Assembly (NCBI RefSeq): GCF_013366375.1
Contig: NZ_JABWMJ010000016.1
Span: forward strand, 20,052 to 84,051
Origin: Rhizobacter koreensis
Lineage (GTDB): Bacteria > Pseudomonadota > Gammaproteobacteria > Burkholderiales > Burkholderiaceae_C
Length of the DNA stretch: 64,000 nucleotides
Direction: 5' to 3'
This document shows, piece after piece, positions 9,399-18,282 of this stretch. A program made the position numbers and the translations under genes. Under the pieces are notes generated by a model. It made no database searches, was not told the origin of the DNA, and saw only the letters and a list, made by a program, of their open reading frames with translations. How positions within the stretch are numbered: position 1 is the first letter of the stretch; every line of letters begins with the position of its first letter.

Positions 9399-10352
9399 AT
9401 GTCCATGCTGCCGCGACGCGTCGAGTTTCACGAGGAAGGCCCGCGCGAGGGTTTCCAGATGGAGAAGGGAACCTATCCGCTGGACGATCGGTTGGCCCTG
9501 ATCGATGCGCTGGCCGCCTCAGGCCTCAGGCAGGTTCAGTGCGCCTCGTTCGTCAGCCCGCGCGCCGTGCCGCAGATGGCCGACTCGCCCGAGCTGTTCG
9601 CCAGGCTGCGCAAGCGGCCCGGTACGCGCTACACGGGGCTGTGGCTGAACGAGAGCGGCTTCGAGCGTGCGCGCGCCTGCGACAACATCGACATCGACGG
9701 CAAGGTGGTGTTCTACGTCACCGAGCCCTTCTCGCAGCGCAACAACAACTGCAGCGTGGCCGAGAACCGCGAGCGCCAGCTGGCGTGGATCGACCGCTAC
9801 ATCGCGTTGGGCATTCCGTTCGAGCAGGCCTACGTCGTCACCGCCTTCGGCTGCAACCTCGGCGGGCCGGTCCCGGTGTCGGCCGTCACCGATGTCGTGC
9901 GCTGGCTGGTCGACGCCTGCGCCGATCGTCGCATTCGGTTCCCGGCGTTCTACCTCGCTGACACGATGGGCTGGGCCAACCCGGAGGAGATCAAGCGCCG
10001 CATCGGTGCCGTGCGCGAGTTGGTGCCGCAGGCGCGCATCGGTCTGCACCTGCACGACACGCGCGGCGTGGGCGGTGCCAACGTCTATGCCGCGATGCAG
10101 ATGGGTGTTGACTTGTTCGACAGCTCGGTGGCGGGCCTGGGCGGTTGCCCTTTCGCCGGCCACAAGCACGGCGGCGCAGCAGGCAACATCTGCACGGAGG
10201 ACATGGCCTTCATGTGCGAAGAAATGGGCGTCGACACCGGGCTCGACCTCGAGCAGCTCGTCGAGGCTGCCCGTCTGGCCGAACGCATCATCGGTCGGCC
10301 GCTCAACGGTCGGCTGATGCGCAGCGGCACGCTTGCCGCGATGCGCTGCTGA
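9399..10352 (+). CDS. HMG-CoA lyase-like protein
   Basis: The protein has 317 residues in the DRE-TIM metallolyase family. The metal-binding GLHLHDTRG motif (near residue 214) and the catalytic-Cys motif GGCPFA followed by GNICTED are present. The N-terminal motif reads GPREGFQ (Arg16-Glu17) where HMG-CoA lyases have R-D-G-L-Q, so the metal-binding Asp is replaced by Glu. HMG-CoA lyases split 3-hydroxy-3-methylglutaryl-CoA, or in acyclic terpene pathways the isohexenyl analogue, into acetyl-CoA and a keto acid. The altered motif suggests a different 3-hydroxy-3-alkyl substrate. It follows the carboxylase subunits by 12 bp. Confidence 0.85.
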   Translation: MSMLPRRVEFHEEGPREGFQMEKGTYPLDDRLALIDALAASGLRQVQCASFVSPRAVPQMADSPELFARLRKRPGTRYTGLWLNESGFERARACDNIDIDGKVVFYVTEPFSQRNNNCSVAENRERQLAWIDRYIALGIPFEQAYVVTAFGCNLGGPVPVSAVTDVVRWLVDACADRRIRFPAFYLADTMGWANPEEIKRRIGAVRELVPQARIGLHLHDTRGVGGANVYAAMQMGVDLFDSSVAGLGGCPFAGHKHGGAAGNICTEDMAFMCEEMGVDTGLDLEQLVEAARLAERIIGRPLNGRLMRSGTLAAMRC

Positions 10353-10369
10353 ACCGGTCACCGGCTCCG

Positions 10370-11626
10370 ATGGCACAGAGCGGGGATTCCGCAGAATCGC
10401 CTCCGCCGCCGATTCACCCGCCCGAGTCGGCCGAGGCTTGGGTCGGGCCCTTGGTGGCCATGCTTGTGGTGCAGACGGCCGTATCGTTCCTGTCGCGCAT
10501 TCCGCCGACGCTTGCACCGACATTGGGGCCCCGCGTCGGCTGGCCGGCCGAGAGCGTCGGCTACCTGACGGCGCTGATCTCGGGCGGCTCCATCTTCGTG
10601 TTGCTGCTCGCCGCGCCACTGCAGCGTCGCCTCGGCTCGATGCGCACCTTGCAGATAGGCATGGCGCTCGGCGTCGCCGGCGCGCTGCTGTGCGCGCTGC
10701 CGTCGGCCGGGGCACCGGTGGTGGGCTCGCTGATCATCGGCCTGTCGATCGGCCCGCCGTCGACGGCCGGGATGGACGTGTTGCAGCGCTATGCGCCGCC
10801 AAGCCACCGTAATCTGCTGTTCTCCGTCAAGCAGGCCGGCGTGCCGCTGGGCGGCGTGGCGGCGGGCCTGCTTCTCCCGGGTGCGGCGCAATGGCTCGGG
10901 TTGGAAGGGGCCATCCTGGTGGCGGCCGCGTTGGGTGCAGCCGCGCTGTCGGCGGTGCAACCATGGCGGCGGCGAGTCGATGCGCAACGGGACCGGACGC
11001 TGCGGCTGCGCTGGCGGCACTTCGGCTCCATGGATGCCCTGCGCCGCCCGCTGCAGACGCTCGTCGCCATGCCCGGCATGCGCCGCATGGGGATCGTCGG
11101 AGGATGCCTGGCGACGGGGCAGAGCACTTGGTTCGCGTTTCTCGTGACCTACCTCGTCTCGCAATTGGGATGGTCGCTGGTGGCGGCCGGGGGGCAGTTC
11201 GCGCTCATGCAGACGGTCAGCGTGCTCGGGCGACCGCTGGCCGGCTTCGCCTCGGACAGGCTCGGCGACGGCCTGCGCGTACTGCGCTGGATGGCCGCCG
11301 CGTCGGCGTTGACCACGCTCGCGTTCGCGTTCTGCACACCTGCCTGGCCAGCCTGGGCGGTGGTGACGCTGTCGGTGCTCGGTGGTTTGACGGTGGCGAG
11401 CTGGAACGGCGTCCTGTTTGCAGAAATGGCCCGCATTGCACCGCGTGAGTCGCTCAACGAAGCCATGGCCGGTGCGACCTTGCTCCTGCTGATCGCCTAT
11501 GTGATGGCCGCCGTGCTGTTCAGCGTCGTCCTGGCTGTCGGAGGTGGCTACCGGCTCGCGTTCGTCATGGTCGCGGCGCTGACGAGCGTCGCGCTTTGGC
11601 CGCTGACCACGCAAGCACACCCCTAA
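10370..11626 (+). CDS. MFS transporter
   Basis: This 418-residue polytopic membrane protein has about ten to twelve hydrophobic segments, a central basic hydrophilic loop (near residues 205-230, after QPWRRR), and the major-facilitator loop motif GRPLAGFASDRLGDG near residue 287. The ATG at 10370 is chosen because it follows the lyase stop by 17 bp; the frame upstream is a shadow of the lyase gene. It ends the operon that starts at 3743. Uptake of the organic acid or export of an intermediate is a reasonable guess, but the substrate is not shown. Its stop codon overlaps the palindrome at 11623-11636. Confidence 0.88.
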   Translation: MAQSGDSAESPPPPIHPPESAEAWVGPLVAMLVVQTAVSFLSRIPPTLAPTLGPRVGWPAESVGYLTALISGGSIFVLLLAAPLQRRLGSMRTLQIGMALGVAGALLCALPSAGAPVVGSLIIGLSIGPPSTAGMDVLQRYAPPSHRNLLFSVKQAGVPLGGVAAGLLLPGAAQWLGLEGAILVAAALGAAALSAVQPWRRRVDAQRDRTLRLRWRHFGSMDALRRPLQTLVAMPGMRRMGIVGGCLATGQSTWFAFLVTYLVSQLGWSLVAAGGQFALMQTVSVLGRPLAGFASDRLGDGLRVLRWMAAASALTTLAFAFCTPAWPAWAVVTLSVLGGLTVASWNGVLFAEMARIAPRESLNEAMAGATLLLLIAYVMAAVLFSVVLAVGGGYRLAFVMVAALTSVALWPLTTQAHP

Positions 11627-11636
11627 CGAATGTTTG
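11623..11636 (+). promoter_or_regulatory. Candidate TetR operator, CTAAC-GAAT-GTTTG
   Basis: This second copy of the AAC-N4-GTT palindrome includes the TAA stop of the MFS gene and lies about 110 bp before the carboxyltransferase gene. A TAAGAT -10-like hexamer is at 11644-11649. Its position suggests an internal promoter that starts a separate unit at 11745. Confidence 0.55.
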
Positions 11637-11688
11637 ACTGACGTAAGATGCCCGTTCGAACCACCCGCTTGACGCGAAGGCCCTCGTC

Positions 11689-11754
11689 ATGAACTTGTCT
11701 GCTGTGACCAAGCCGAACGCGCGCTATACCACCGGGCCGTCGACATGGCGTTGA
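11689..11754 (+). CDS. Possible 21-residue leader ORF before the carboxyltransferase
   Basis: An ATG at 11689 with an AAGG 9 bp upstream opens a 21-codon frame (MNLSAVTKPN...) that stops at 11752-11754, inside the first codons of the next gene (ATG at 11745), in another frame. It could couple translation to the carboxyltransferase or be chance. No attenuator-type codon run is seen. Confidence 0.25.
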   Translation: MNLSAVTKPNARYTTGPSTWR

Positions 11755-13334
11755 TCACGAGCCGCTTCGTCGCTGGCGAGGATCAGGCGTCGGAGCGCCA
11801 CGGGCGGCAGCAGCTTTCGCTGCTGCGCGAGCGCCTCGCGCTGGTGGCCGTCGGCGGTCGTGATGCGCACATCGAGCGCCACCGCGCGCGCGGCAAGTTG
11901 CTGGCGCGCGAACGCATCGACTTCGCGTGCGACGACGGCACGGCATTCCTGGAGCTCTCGCCGCTGGCTGCCTGGGGACAGTACGGCAACGAGGTGCCGG
12001 CCGCGGGCATCGTCACCGGCGTCGGTATCGTCGCCGGTCAGCCATGCATGTTCATCGCCAACGACGCCACGGTGAAGGGCGGCTCCTTCTTCCACGAGAC
12101 GGTCAAGAAGCACCGCCGCGCGCAGAAGATCGCCTGGCGGCTGCGGCTGCCGGTGCTCTATCTCGTGGACTGCGGCGGCGCCTTCCTGCCCGAGCAGGAT
12201 CGTGTGTTCCCGGATCGCGACCACTTCGGCAACAACTTCTTCCAGCAGTGCCGCATGTCGCAGGACGGCGTGCCGCAGATCTCCGCCGTGTTCGGCGGCT
12301 GCACGGCCGGCGGCGCCTACATTCCGGCGCTGTCGGACGAGGTGATCATGGTGCGCGGCAACGCGCGCATCCACCTCGGCGGCCCCTCGATCGTGAAGAT
12401 CGCGATCAACGAAACCGTCGATGGGGAGACGCTGGGCGGCGCGGCGATGCACACCTTGGTCTCGGGCGTGAACGACCACCTGGCCGACGACGAGCCGCAG
12501 GCGCTGGCGCGCCTGCGCGAGATCGTCGCCAGCCTGCCGGCGGCGGCGCTGCCGGCACCGCCGCTGGCGCCGCGTCCGCCGCTGTACGACACGGCCGAAC
12601 TCGACGCCCTGGTGCCGGCAGACCCCAAGCAGCCCTACGACGCGCGCGAGATCATCGCGCGCTTGGTCGATGGCAGCGAGTGGCACGAATTCAAGCCCGA
12701 CTGGGGTGCCCAGCTCGTCACCGGCTTCGGCAGCATCCACGGCCATCCGGTCGGCATCCTCGGCAACAACGGGGCGCTCGTCGCCGAGGCGGCCCTGAAG
12801 GGCACGCACTTCATCGAGCTGGCCAACCAGCGCGGCGTGCCTCTGCTGTTTCTGCAGAACATCGCCGGCTTCATGGTCGGCAGCGAGGCCGAGCGCGCCG
12901 GGATCGCCAAGCACAGTGCGAACATGGTCTACGCCGTGTCATGCGCACGCGTGCCCAAACTCACACTGATCGTCGGCGGCTCCTACGGCGCGGGCAACTA
13001 CGGCATGTGCGGGCGTGGCTTCGAGCCCGAGTTCCTGTTCGCTTGGCCGAGCGCGCAGGTGGCGACGATGAGCGCCGACATCGCCAGCAACGTGATGCTG
13101 GAACTCGCACGCTCCAACCTGCGCGGCCCGGCCGACGAGGCACGCTTGGCGGAAACGGAACGTGCGGTGCGCGAGCAGTACGCGCGCCAATCGGATCCTT
13201 ACTACGCCACCTCGCGGCTGTGGGACGACGGCCTGATTGCCCCGTCGTCCTCGCGCGACGTGCTGGGCCTGGCGCTCGCACTGTGCGCGCGCCGCCCAAT
13301 CCGCAAGACGGCGACCCCTGTCTATCGCATGTGA
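11745..13334 (+). CDS. Acyl-CoA carboxylase carboxyltransferase, LiuB/AtuC-like
   Basis: The protein has 529 residues, the typical length. Both active-site halves are intact: GGCTAGGAYIPAL at about 184-196 and GGSYGAGNYGMCGRGFEPEF near 408-427. The GAGNYGMCGR form is typical of methylcrotonyl- and geranyl-CoA carboxylase beta subunits. A LiuC-like hydratase and a biotin carboxylase follow directly, an arrangement close to liuB-liuC-liuD and atuC-atuE-atuF. It probably carboxylates a 3-methyl-branched enoyl-CoA. Leucine versus isoprenoid origin cannot be decided from sequence. Confidence 0.93.
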   Translation: MALITSRFVAGEDQASERHGRQQLSLLRERLALVAVGGRDAHIERHRARGKLLARERIDFACDDGTAFLELSPLAAWGQYGNEVPAAGIVTGVGIVAGQPCMFIANDATVKGGSFFHETVKKHRRAQKIAWRLRLPVLYLVDCGGAFLPEQDRVFPDRDHFGNNFFQQCRMSQDGVPQISAVFGGCTAGGAYIPALSDEVIMVRGNARIHLGGPSIVKIAINETVDGETLGGAAMHTLVSGVNDHLADDEPQALARLREIVASLPAAALPAPPLAPRPPLYDTAELDALVPADPKQPYDAREIIARLVDGSEWHEFKPDWGAQLVTGFGSIHGHPVGILGNNGALVAEAALKGTHFIELANQRGVPLLFLQNIAGFMVGSEAERAGIAKHSANMVYAVSCARVPKLTLIVGGSYGAGNYGMCGRGFEPEFLFAWPSAQVATMSADIASNVMLELARSNLRGPADEARLAETERAVREQYARQSDPYYATSRLWDDGLIAPSSSRDVLGLALALCARRPIRKTATPVYRM

Positions 13335-13336
13335 CC

Positions 13337-14134
13337 ATGACCCCACCCGCATTACAGACTCTGTTGCTCGATGTCGACGCCCGCGGAGTCGCGCGCCTGA
13401 CGCTGAACCGCCCCGACACCCACAACGCGCTCAACGCCACGTTGATCGCGGAGCTGAAGAAGGCCGCCGACTGGCTCGCGGGAGAGAAGGGCTTGCGTGC
13501 GGTCGTGCTCACGGGCGCCGGGGCCACCTTCTGCGCCGGCGGCGACCTCGGCTGGATGCAGCAGAACATGAAGAAGACGCGCGAGCAGCGCGTGGCCGAG
13601 AGCTTCGAGCTGGCGTTGATGTTGCGTGCGCTCAACGAGCTGCCGATGCCGCTGATCGGCCGGGTCAACGGGCCGGCCTATGGCGGCGGCGTGGGCATGA
13701 TCTCGGTGTGCGACGTGTCCGTTGCGGTTGACACCGGCAGCTACTGCCTGACGGAAGTGCGGCTCGGGCTGATCCCGGCCAACATCTCCCCTTACGTCGT
13801 CGCGCGCATGGGCGAGGCGAACGCGCGCCGCACCTTTCTCACTGCCAAGCGCATGAGCGCTGCGGAGGCGCGGCGGCTCGGCCTGGTGTCCGAGGTGGTG
13901 CCGACGGCGGAGCTTGACGCTGCGGTCGAGCGGGAGCTGGCCGATCTGCTGCAATGCGCCCCCGGTGCGGTGGCGGCCACCAAGAAGCTGGTGACCTACG
14001 TGGACAGCCACGACCTGCCCACGAGCATGATCTACGGCGCGGACAAGCTGGCCGACGCCTGGGAGACCGACGAAGGGCGCGAGGGCATCGAGGCCTTCTT
14101 CGCGAAGCGGTCGCCCGCGTGGCGCAAGCGGTGA
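13337..14134 (+). CDS. LiuC/AtuE-like glutaconyl-CoA hydratase (crotonase family)
   Basis: The protein has 265 residues and starts at an ATG 2 bp after the carboxyltransferase stop. The segment LTEVRLGLIPANISPYVVAR is characteristic of methylglutaconyl-CoA hydratases (LiuC) and isohexenylglutaconyl-CoA hydratases (AtuE). It keeps the second catalytic Glu (TEVRLG), while the first position is Gly (GGGVGM), as usual for this subgroup. It lies between the two carboxylase subunits, so hydration of the carboxylated enoyl-CoA to a 3-hydroxy-3-alkylglutaryl-CoA is the likely reaction. The lyase for the following step could be the protein at 9399. Confidence 0.85.
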   Translation: MTPPALQTLLLDVDARGVARLTLNRPDTHNALNATLIAELKKAADWLAGEKGLRAVVLTGAGATFCAGGDLGWMQQNMKKTREQRVAESFELALMLRALNELPMPLIGRVNGPAYGGGVGMISVCDVSVAVDTGSYCLTEVRLGLIPANISPYVVARMGEANARRTFLTAKRMSAAEARRLGLVSEVVPTAELDAAVERELADLLQCAPGAVAATKKLVTYVDSHDLPTSMIYGADKLADAWETDEGREGIEAFFAKRSPAWRKR

Positions 14135-14142
14135 GCGGGGCA

Positions 14143-16152
14143 ATGTTCGACACCCTGCTGATCGCCAACCGCGGCGAAATCGCCTGCCGCATTGCGCGCA
14201 CCGCGCGACAGCTTGGTTTGCGTAGCGTTGCCGTCTACTCCGACGCCGACCGCGATGCGCGCCACGTGGCCGAGTGCGACGCTGCGGTGCGCATCGGACC
14301 GGCCGAGGCCGCGCGCAGCTACCTGGACGCTCAGGTGATCCTGGCCGCGGCACGGGCCAGCGGCGCCCAGGCGGTGCACCCAGGCTACGGGTTCCTGTCC
14401 GAGAGCCCGGCGCTGATCGACGCCTGCGAAGCGGCGGGCATCGTCTTTGTCGGCCCCTCGCGCGAGGCCATCCGGCGCATGGGCTCGAAGATCGAGTCCA
14501 AGCGCATTGCCGTCGAGCACGGCGTGCCGGTGGTGCCGGGCTACCACGAAGACGATCAGGCCGACGCCGTGCTGGCGCAGGCTGCCGCGCGCATCGGCTG
14601 GCCGGTGCTCATCAAGGCCTCGGCGGGCGGCGGCGGCAAGGGCATGCGGGTGGTACGCCAGCCGGCGGATTTCGCGCCTGCCCTGGCCACCGTGCGCCGC
14701 GAGGCGAAGGCATCTTTCGGCGACGACCGCGTGCTGCTCGAGCGCTACCTTGCCGAGCCGCGCCACCTCGAGGTGCAACTGCTCGGTGACCAGCACGGTC
14801 ATCTGGTGCACCTGTTCGAGCGCGAGTGCTCGATCCAGCGCAACCACCAGAAGGTCATCGAAGAGGCGCCGGCCGCCCACCTGAGCGAGGTGCAGCGCGA
14901 AGCGCTGTACCGCCATGCGCTGGCGATCGGCCAAGCAATCGGCTACCACTCGGCCGGCACCGTGGAGTTCATCCACGATGCGGCCAGTGGCGACACCTTC
15001 TTCCTCGAGATGAACACGCGGCTGCAGGTCGAGCACCCGGTCACCGAAGCCACGGTGGGACTGGACCTCGTCGAGTGGCAGCTGCGCGTGGCCACCGGCG
15101 AGCCGCTCGCGTTCACGCAGGCGCAGATCGCGCGCCGCGGCTGGGCCATCGAGGCGCGCGTGTGTGCCGAGGATCCGGCGGCCGGCTTCACGCCCGAGGT
15201 CGGCACCGTGGTCGTCTGCGACGAACCGGCGGGCGAAGGCGTCCGCGTCGACAGTGGGGTGCGGGCTGGCAGCGCGGTCACGCCGCACTACGACTCGATG
15301 CTGGCCAAGGTGATCGCCTTCGGGGACACGCGCGACCAGGCTGCGCGGCGCTTGAGCAGCGCTCTGGGCGCGTACCGGCTGCTGGGCGTGCGCAGCAACC
15401 TGGGCTTCTTGGCCGACCTTGTGCGCGCGCCTGCATTCGGGGGCCCGCTCAGCACGCACTACATCGAACGCGGCTTTCCCGGCGGCTGGGTGCCGCGAGG
15501 CGACGCGGCACCGGCGATTGCGCAGGCTGCGCTGGGTTGCGTGCTGGCGGCGCAGTCCAGCGCACAGGCCTCACCTTGGCACGCCTTGGGCGCCTGGCGG
15601 CTGCTGGGCGACGTGGTGCCGGCCGGCGTTCTGGTGCTGTTTGAAGACGCCGCCCGAAACCTGCACCGTGCGCTGGTGCGGCGCCAGGGCGTGGGCTGGT
15701 GGGTTGAAGTAGGCGACTGCCGCATGCACGTCGCCGCACGGCTCGACGGCCAACGGCTCCAGATCGAGCGGGAAGGCGTGCGCGAGGCGTTCACGTTCCT
15801 GACGGCGCGCGAGGCGGGTACCGAACGGGTGTGGCTGCACAGCGAGCAGGGCATCCACGCCTTCACGCGCATCGACCGCACGGCCCATGCATTGGCAGCT
15901 GCGGCAGCCGGCAAGGCGGGGGAAGGCAACGTGCTGCGTGCACCGATGCCGGGTCTGGTGGCCGCTGTCTCGACGGCGACAGGCGCCCGCGTACGGGCCG
16001 GCGAGCCGCTGCTCATCGTCGAGGCGATGAAGATGATGCACACCCTGGCCGCGCCGGCCGATGGCACGGTGGCCGAGCTGCGCTGCCGCGTCGGCGATTC
16101 GGTGCGGGGCGGAGATCTCCTGGTGACCATCGAAACTGAGACGACGACATGA
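14143..16152 (+). CDS. Acyl-CoA carboxylase, biotin carboxylase/BCCP (alpha) subunit
   Basis: The protein has 669 residues from the ATG at 14143. An in-frame GTG at 14131, overlapping the previous stop, is an alternative. Biotin carboxylase (LIANRGEIACRIARTARQ at the N-terminus, GGGGKGM loop, FFLEMNTRLQVEHPVTE), a middle region and a C-terminal biotinyl domain follow in order. The biotinyl lysine is K630 in EAMKMM. It is the partner of the carboxyltransferase at 11745, with the hydratase in between. The next gene overlaps by ATGA. Confidence 0.95.
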   Translation: MFDTLLIANRGEIACRIARTARQLGLRSVAVYSDADRDARHVAECDAAVRIGPAEAARSYLDAQVILAAARASGAQAVHPGYGFLSESPALIDACEAAGIVFVGPSREAIRRMGSKIESKRIAVEHGVPVVPGYHEDDQADAVLAQAAARIGWPVLIKASAGGGGKGMRVVRQPADFAPALATVRREAKASFGDDRVLLERYLAEPRHLEVQLLGDQHGHLVHLFERECSIQRNHQKVIEEAPAAHLSEVQREALYRHALAIGQAIGYHSAGTVEFIHDAASGDTFFLEMNTRLQVEHPVTEATVGLDLVEWQLRVATGEPLAFTQAQIARRGWAIEARVCAEDPAAGFTPEVGTVVVCDEPAGEGVRVDSGVRAGSAVTPHYDSMLAKVIAFGDTRDQAARRLSSALGAYRLLGVRSNLGFLADLVRAPAFGGPLSTHYIERGFPGGWVPRGDAAPAIAQAALGCVLAAQSSAQASPWHALGAWRLLGDVVPAGVLVLFEDAARNLHRALVRRQGVGWWVEVGDCRMHVAARLDGQRLQIEREGVREAFTFLTAREAGTERVWLHSEQGIHAFTRIDRTAHALAAAAAGKAGEGNVLRAPMPGLVAAVSTATGARVRAGEPLLIVEAMKMMHTLAAPADGTVAELRCRVGDSVRGGDLLVTIETETTT

Positions 16153-17294
16153 ACGAGCCGATCTACTTCACCGACGAACATCGACAGTTCCGCGACAACC
16201 TGCGCCGCTTCATCGAGCAGGAGATCGTGCCCAAGGCCGGCGCCTGGGAAGAAGCGGGCATGGTGCCGCGCGAGGTGTTGCGGCAGATGGGCAGCCTGGG
16301 TTACCTGGGCATACGCTATCCCGAGCAGTATGGCGGCTCGGCGCTCGATACCCTGTACTCCGCCATCCTGGCAGAAGAGCTCGGCCGCTCGACCTTCGGC
16401 GGTTTCGCGGTCACGGTCACGGTGCACACCGACATGGCCTCGCCGCACTTGGCCAACTTCGGCACGCCCGAGCAACTGCAGCGGTGGCTGCCGGCGGTGA
16501 TACGGGGCGACAAGGTCTGCGCGGTGGCGGTGACGGAGCCCGACGCAGGCTCCGACGTGGCCGGCATCCGCAGCCGCGCCGTGCGCGATGGCGATCACTG
16601 GGTGATCGACGGCAGCAAGATGTTCATCACCAACGGTGTGCATGCCGACCTGTACTTCGTGGGGGCCAAGACCGACGCAGCGGCCAAGGGGTCGCGCGGC
16701 ATCTCGATCTTCGCCGTCGAGAAGGGCACACCGGGCTTCCGGGTCGGCCGGGCGTTGAAGAAGAGCGGCTGGCTGTCCAGCGACACCGCGGAGCTGGTGT
16801 TCGAGAGCTGCCGCATCCCCGCCGAGAACCTGCTCGGGCAGGAGAACAAGGGCTTCTACCAGATCATGCGCAACTTCCAGAACGAGCGCATGGTGCTGGG
16901 CGCCGCCTGTGTCGGCGAGGCGGCGCGGGCGATCGAGATGACGGTGGCCTATGTGCGAGAACGCAAGGCCTTCGGCGCCACGCTGTGGGACAAGCAGGCG
17001 ATCCGCCAGCGCCTGGCCGCGCGTGCCGCTCAGGTCGAGGCGGCGCGCGCGCTCGTCTACCACGCCGCTTGGCTCGACGCCCAGGGCCGCGAATGCGTCA
17101 AGGAGGTGTCGATGGTCAAGGCGCTGTGCGGCGAGCTGGTCAACGAGGTGCTCTATGACTGCCAGCAGTTCCATGGCGGCTTCGGCTACATGCGCGAGGC
17201 CGCCATCGAGCGCATGGTGCGGGATGCGCGCGTGGAGGCCATCGGCGGCGGCGCCACCGAGGTCATGCTCGAAGAAGTGGCCAAGCGCATGTGA
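16149..17294 (+). CDS. Acyl-CoA dehydrogenase (LiuA/AtuD-like position)
   Basis: The protein has 381 residues, full length for the family. The FAD/substrate region AVTEPDAGSD and the C-terminal domain are intact. The usual YEGT Glu is replaced (AIGGGATEVM), but a Glu is present in the alternative helix position (NFQNERM), as in isovaleryl-CoA dehydrogenase. This suits branched or longer acyl-CoAs. It overlaps the biotin carboxylase by ATGA and would supply the enoyl-CoA for that carboxylase, as LiuA and AtuD do in known pathways. Which acyl-CoA it takes is not shown. Confidence 0.9.
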   Translation: MNEPIYFTDEHRQFRDNLRRFIEQEIVPKAGAWEEAGMVPREVLRQMGSLGYLGIRYPEQYGGSALDTLYSAILAEELGRSTFGGFAVTVTVHTDMASPHLANFGTPEQLQRWLPAVIRGDKVCAVAVTEPDAGSDVAGIRSRAVRDGDHWVIDGSKMFITNGVHADLYFVGAKTDAAAKGSRGISIFAVEKGTPGFRVGRALKKSGWLSSDTAELVFESCRIPAENLLGQENKGFYQIMRNFQNERMVLGAACVGEAARAIEMTVAYVRERKAFGATLWDKQAIRQRLAARAAQVEAARALVYHAAWLDAQGRECVKEVSMVKALCGELVNEVLYDCQQFHGGFGYMREAAIERMVRDARVEAIGGGATEVMLEEVAKRM

Positions 17295-17332
17295 AGAGCG
17301 CACTCGCGCACTTGGTGAAGGAGCGAATTTGA

Positions 17333-17824
17333 ATGCCTGAAGTCGAAAGCAATCAAGCGGACAAGGTCCGCAAGTGGCAGCAGATCACCGTGATCTCGCC
17401 CTACAGCCGCGAACTGGGGTTGAGGCTGCACGAGGTCGAGCCCGACTGGTGTGTCATCAAGGTGCTGCCGGACGAACGGATGGTTGGCAATCCGGCAAGC
17501 GGTGTGGTGCACGGTGGCGTGATCACGGCGCTGCTGGACAGCTGTTACGGTCTGGCCATCTACGTGAAGCTGAACAATCTGCGCCCGATGGCCACGCTCG
17601 ATCTGCGCATCGATTACCTGAAGCCGGCCACTCCAGGGCGCGAGATTCTTGGCGGCGCCGTTTGCTACAAGCTCGGGCACGAACTGGCCTTCGTCCGCGG
17701 CGCGGCCTATCACGACAGCCCTGACGACCCGATCGCCACCTCGTCGGGAATCTTCATGTTCACAGACGGGCCGGTCATCCCGCTGGAAGCGGCGCTCACG
17801 ATGTTGGAAGGGTTCAAGCCATGA
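17333..17824 (+). CDS. PaaI-type hotdog thioesterase
   Basis: This 163-residue hotdog protein has the PaaI signature HGGVITALLDSCYG near residues 60-73. Members hydrolyse acyl-CoAs in the cytoplasm and often rescue CoA from stalled intermediates. It is immediately followed, with a 4-bp overlap, by a second, divergent PaaI protein. The two may form a hetero-oligomer or serve different chain lengths. Confidence 0.8.
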   Translation: MPEVESNQADKVRKWQQITVISPYSRELGLRLHEVEPDWCVIKVLPDERMVGNPASGVVHGGVITALLDSCYGLAIYVKLNNLRPMATLDLRIDYLKPATPGREILGGAVCYKLGHELAFVRGAAYHDSPDDPIATSSGIFMFTDGPVIPLEAALTMLEGFKP

Positions 17825-18282
17825 CGATCGAGAGCATCGTCGCTGCGGCGCGCCACAGTCGCGACTGGGAACCGTTGGTGAACTTGGTGCCCTACGCGCG
17901 CTTTCTGGGCGTGCGCCTGGACATCCGTGGCGATCAGTTCGGTGCCTGCATGCCCTTCGACAAGAAGCTCATCGGCAACCCGGCGTTGCCGGCCTTGCAC
18001 GGCGGCGCGATCGGCGGCTTCCTGGAATGTGCGGGCCTGTTCTACCTGTTGTGGGACATGGACAGCGCGGATCTGCCCAAGACCATCAACTTCACCTTCG
18101 AGTACCTGCGCTCCGGCCGTCCGGTGGACACCTACGCCCAGGTGTTCATGGTCAAGCAGGGCAGGCGGGTGGCTCACCTGCGCGTCGAAGCATGGCAATC
18201 CAGCCCCGACAAGCCCATTGCCATCGGCCACGGCAATTTCATGCTCAAGCCCGTCGACGAACCCCAACCAAGCAAACCATGA
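17821..18282 (+). CDS. PaaI-type hotdog thioesterase, second copy
   Basis: The protein has 153 residues and starts inside the stop of its neighbour (ATGA). The motif HGGAIGGFLECAG occupies the active-site helix, with Glu where the first copy has Asp. Sequence similarity to the first copy is limited outside this motif, so this is not a recent duplication. A thioesterase role is inferred from family; no substrate clue beyond the acyl-CoA context. Confidence 0.75.
   Translation: MTIESIVAAARHSRDWEPLVNLVPYARFLGVRLDIRGDQFGACMPFDKKLIGNPALPALHGGAIGGFLECAGLFYLLWDMDSADLPKTINFTFEYLRSGRPVDTYAQVFMVKQGRRVAHLRVEAWQSSPDKPIAIGHGNFMLKPVDEPQPSKP

Noticed and set aside
11745..17294. Simple leucine (liu) operon
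   Set aside because: The carboxylase, LiuC-like and ACAD genes fit, but the surrounding paralogues and the second carboxylase-lyase set make a broader or different substrate equally likely.
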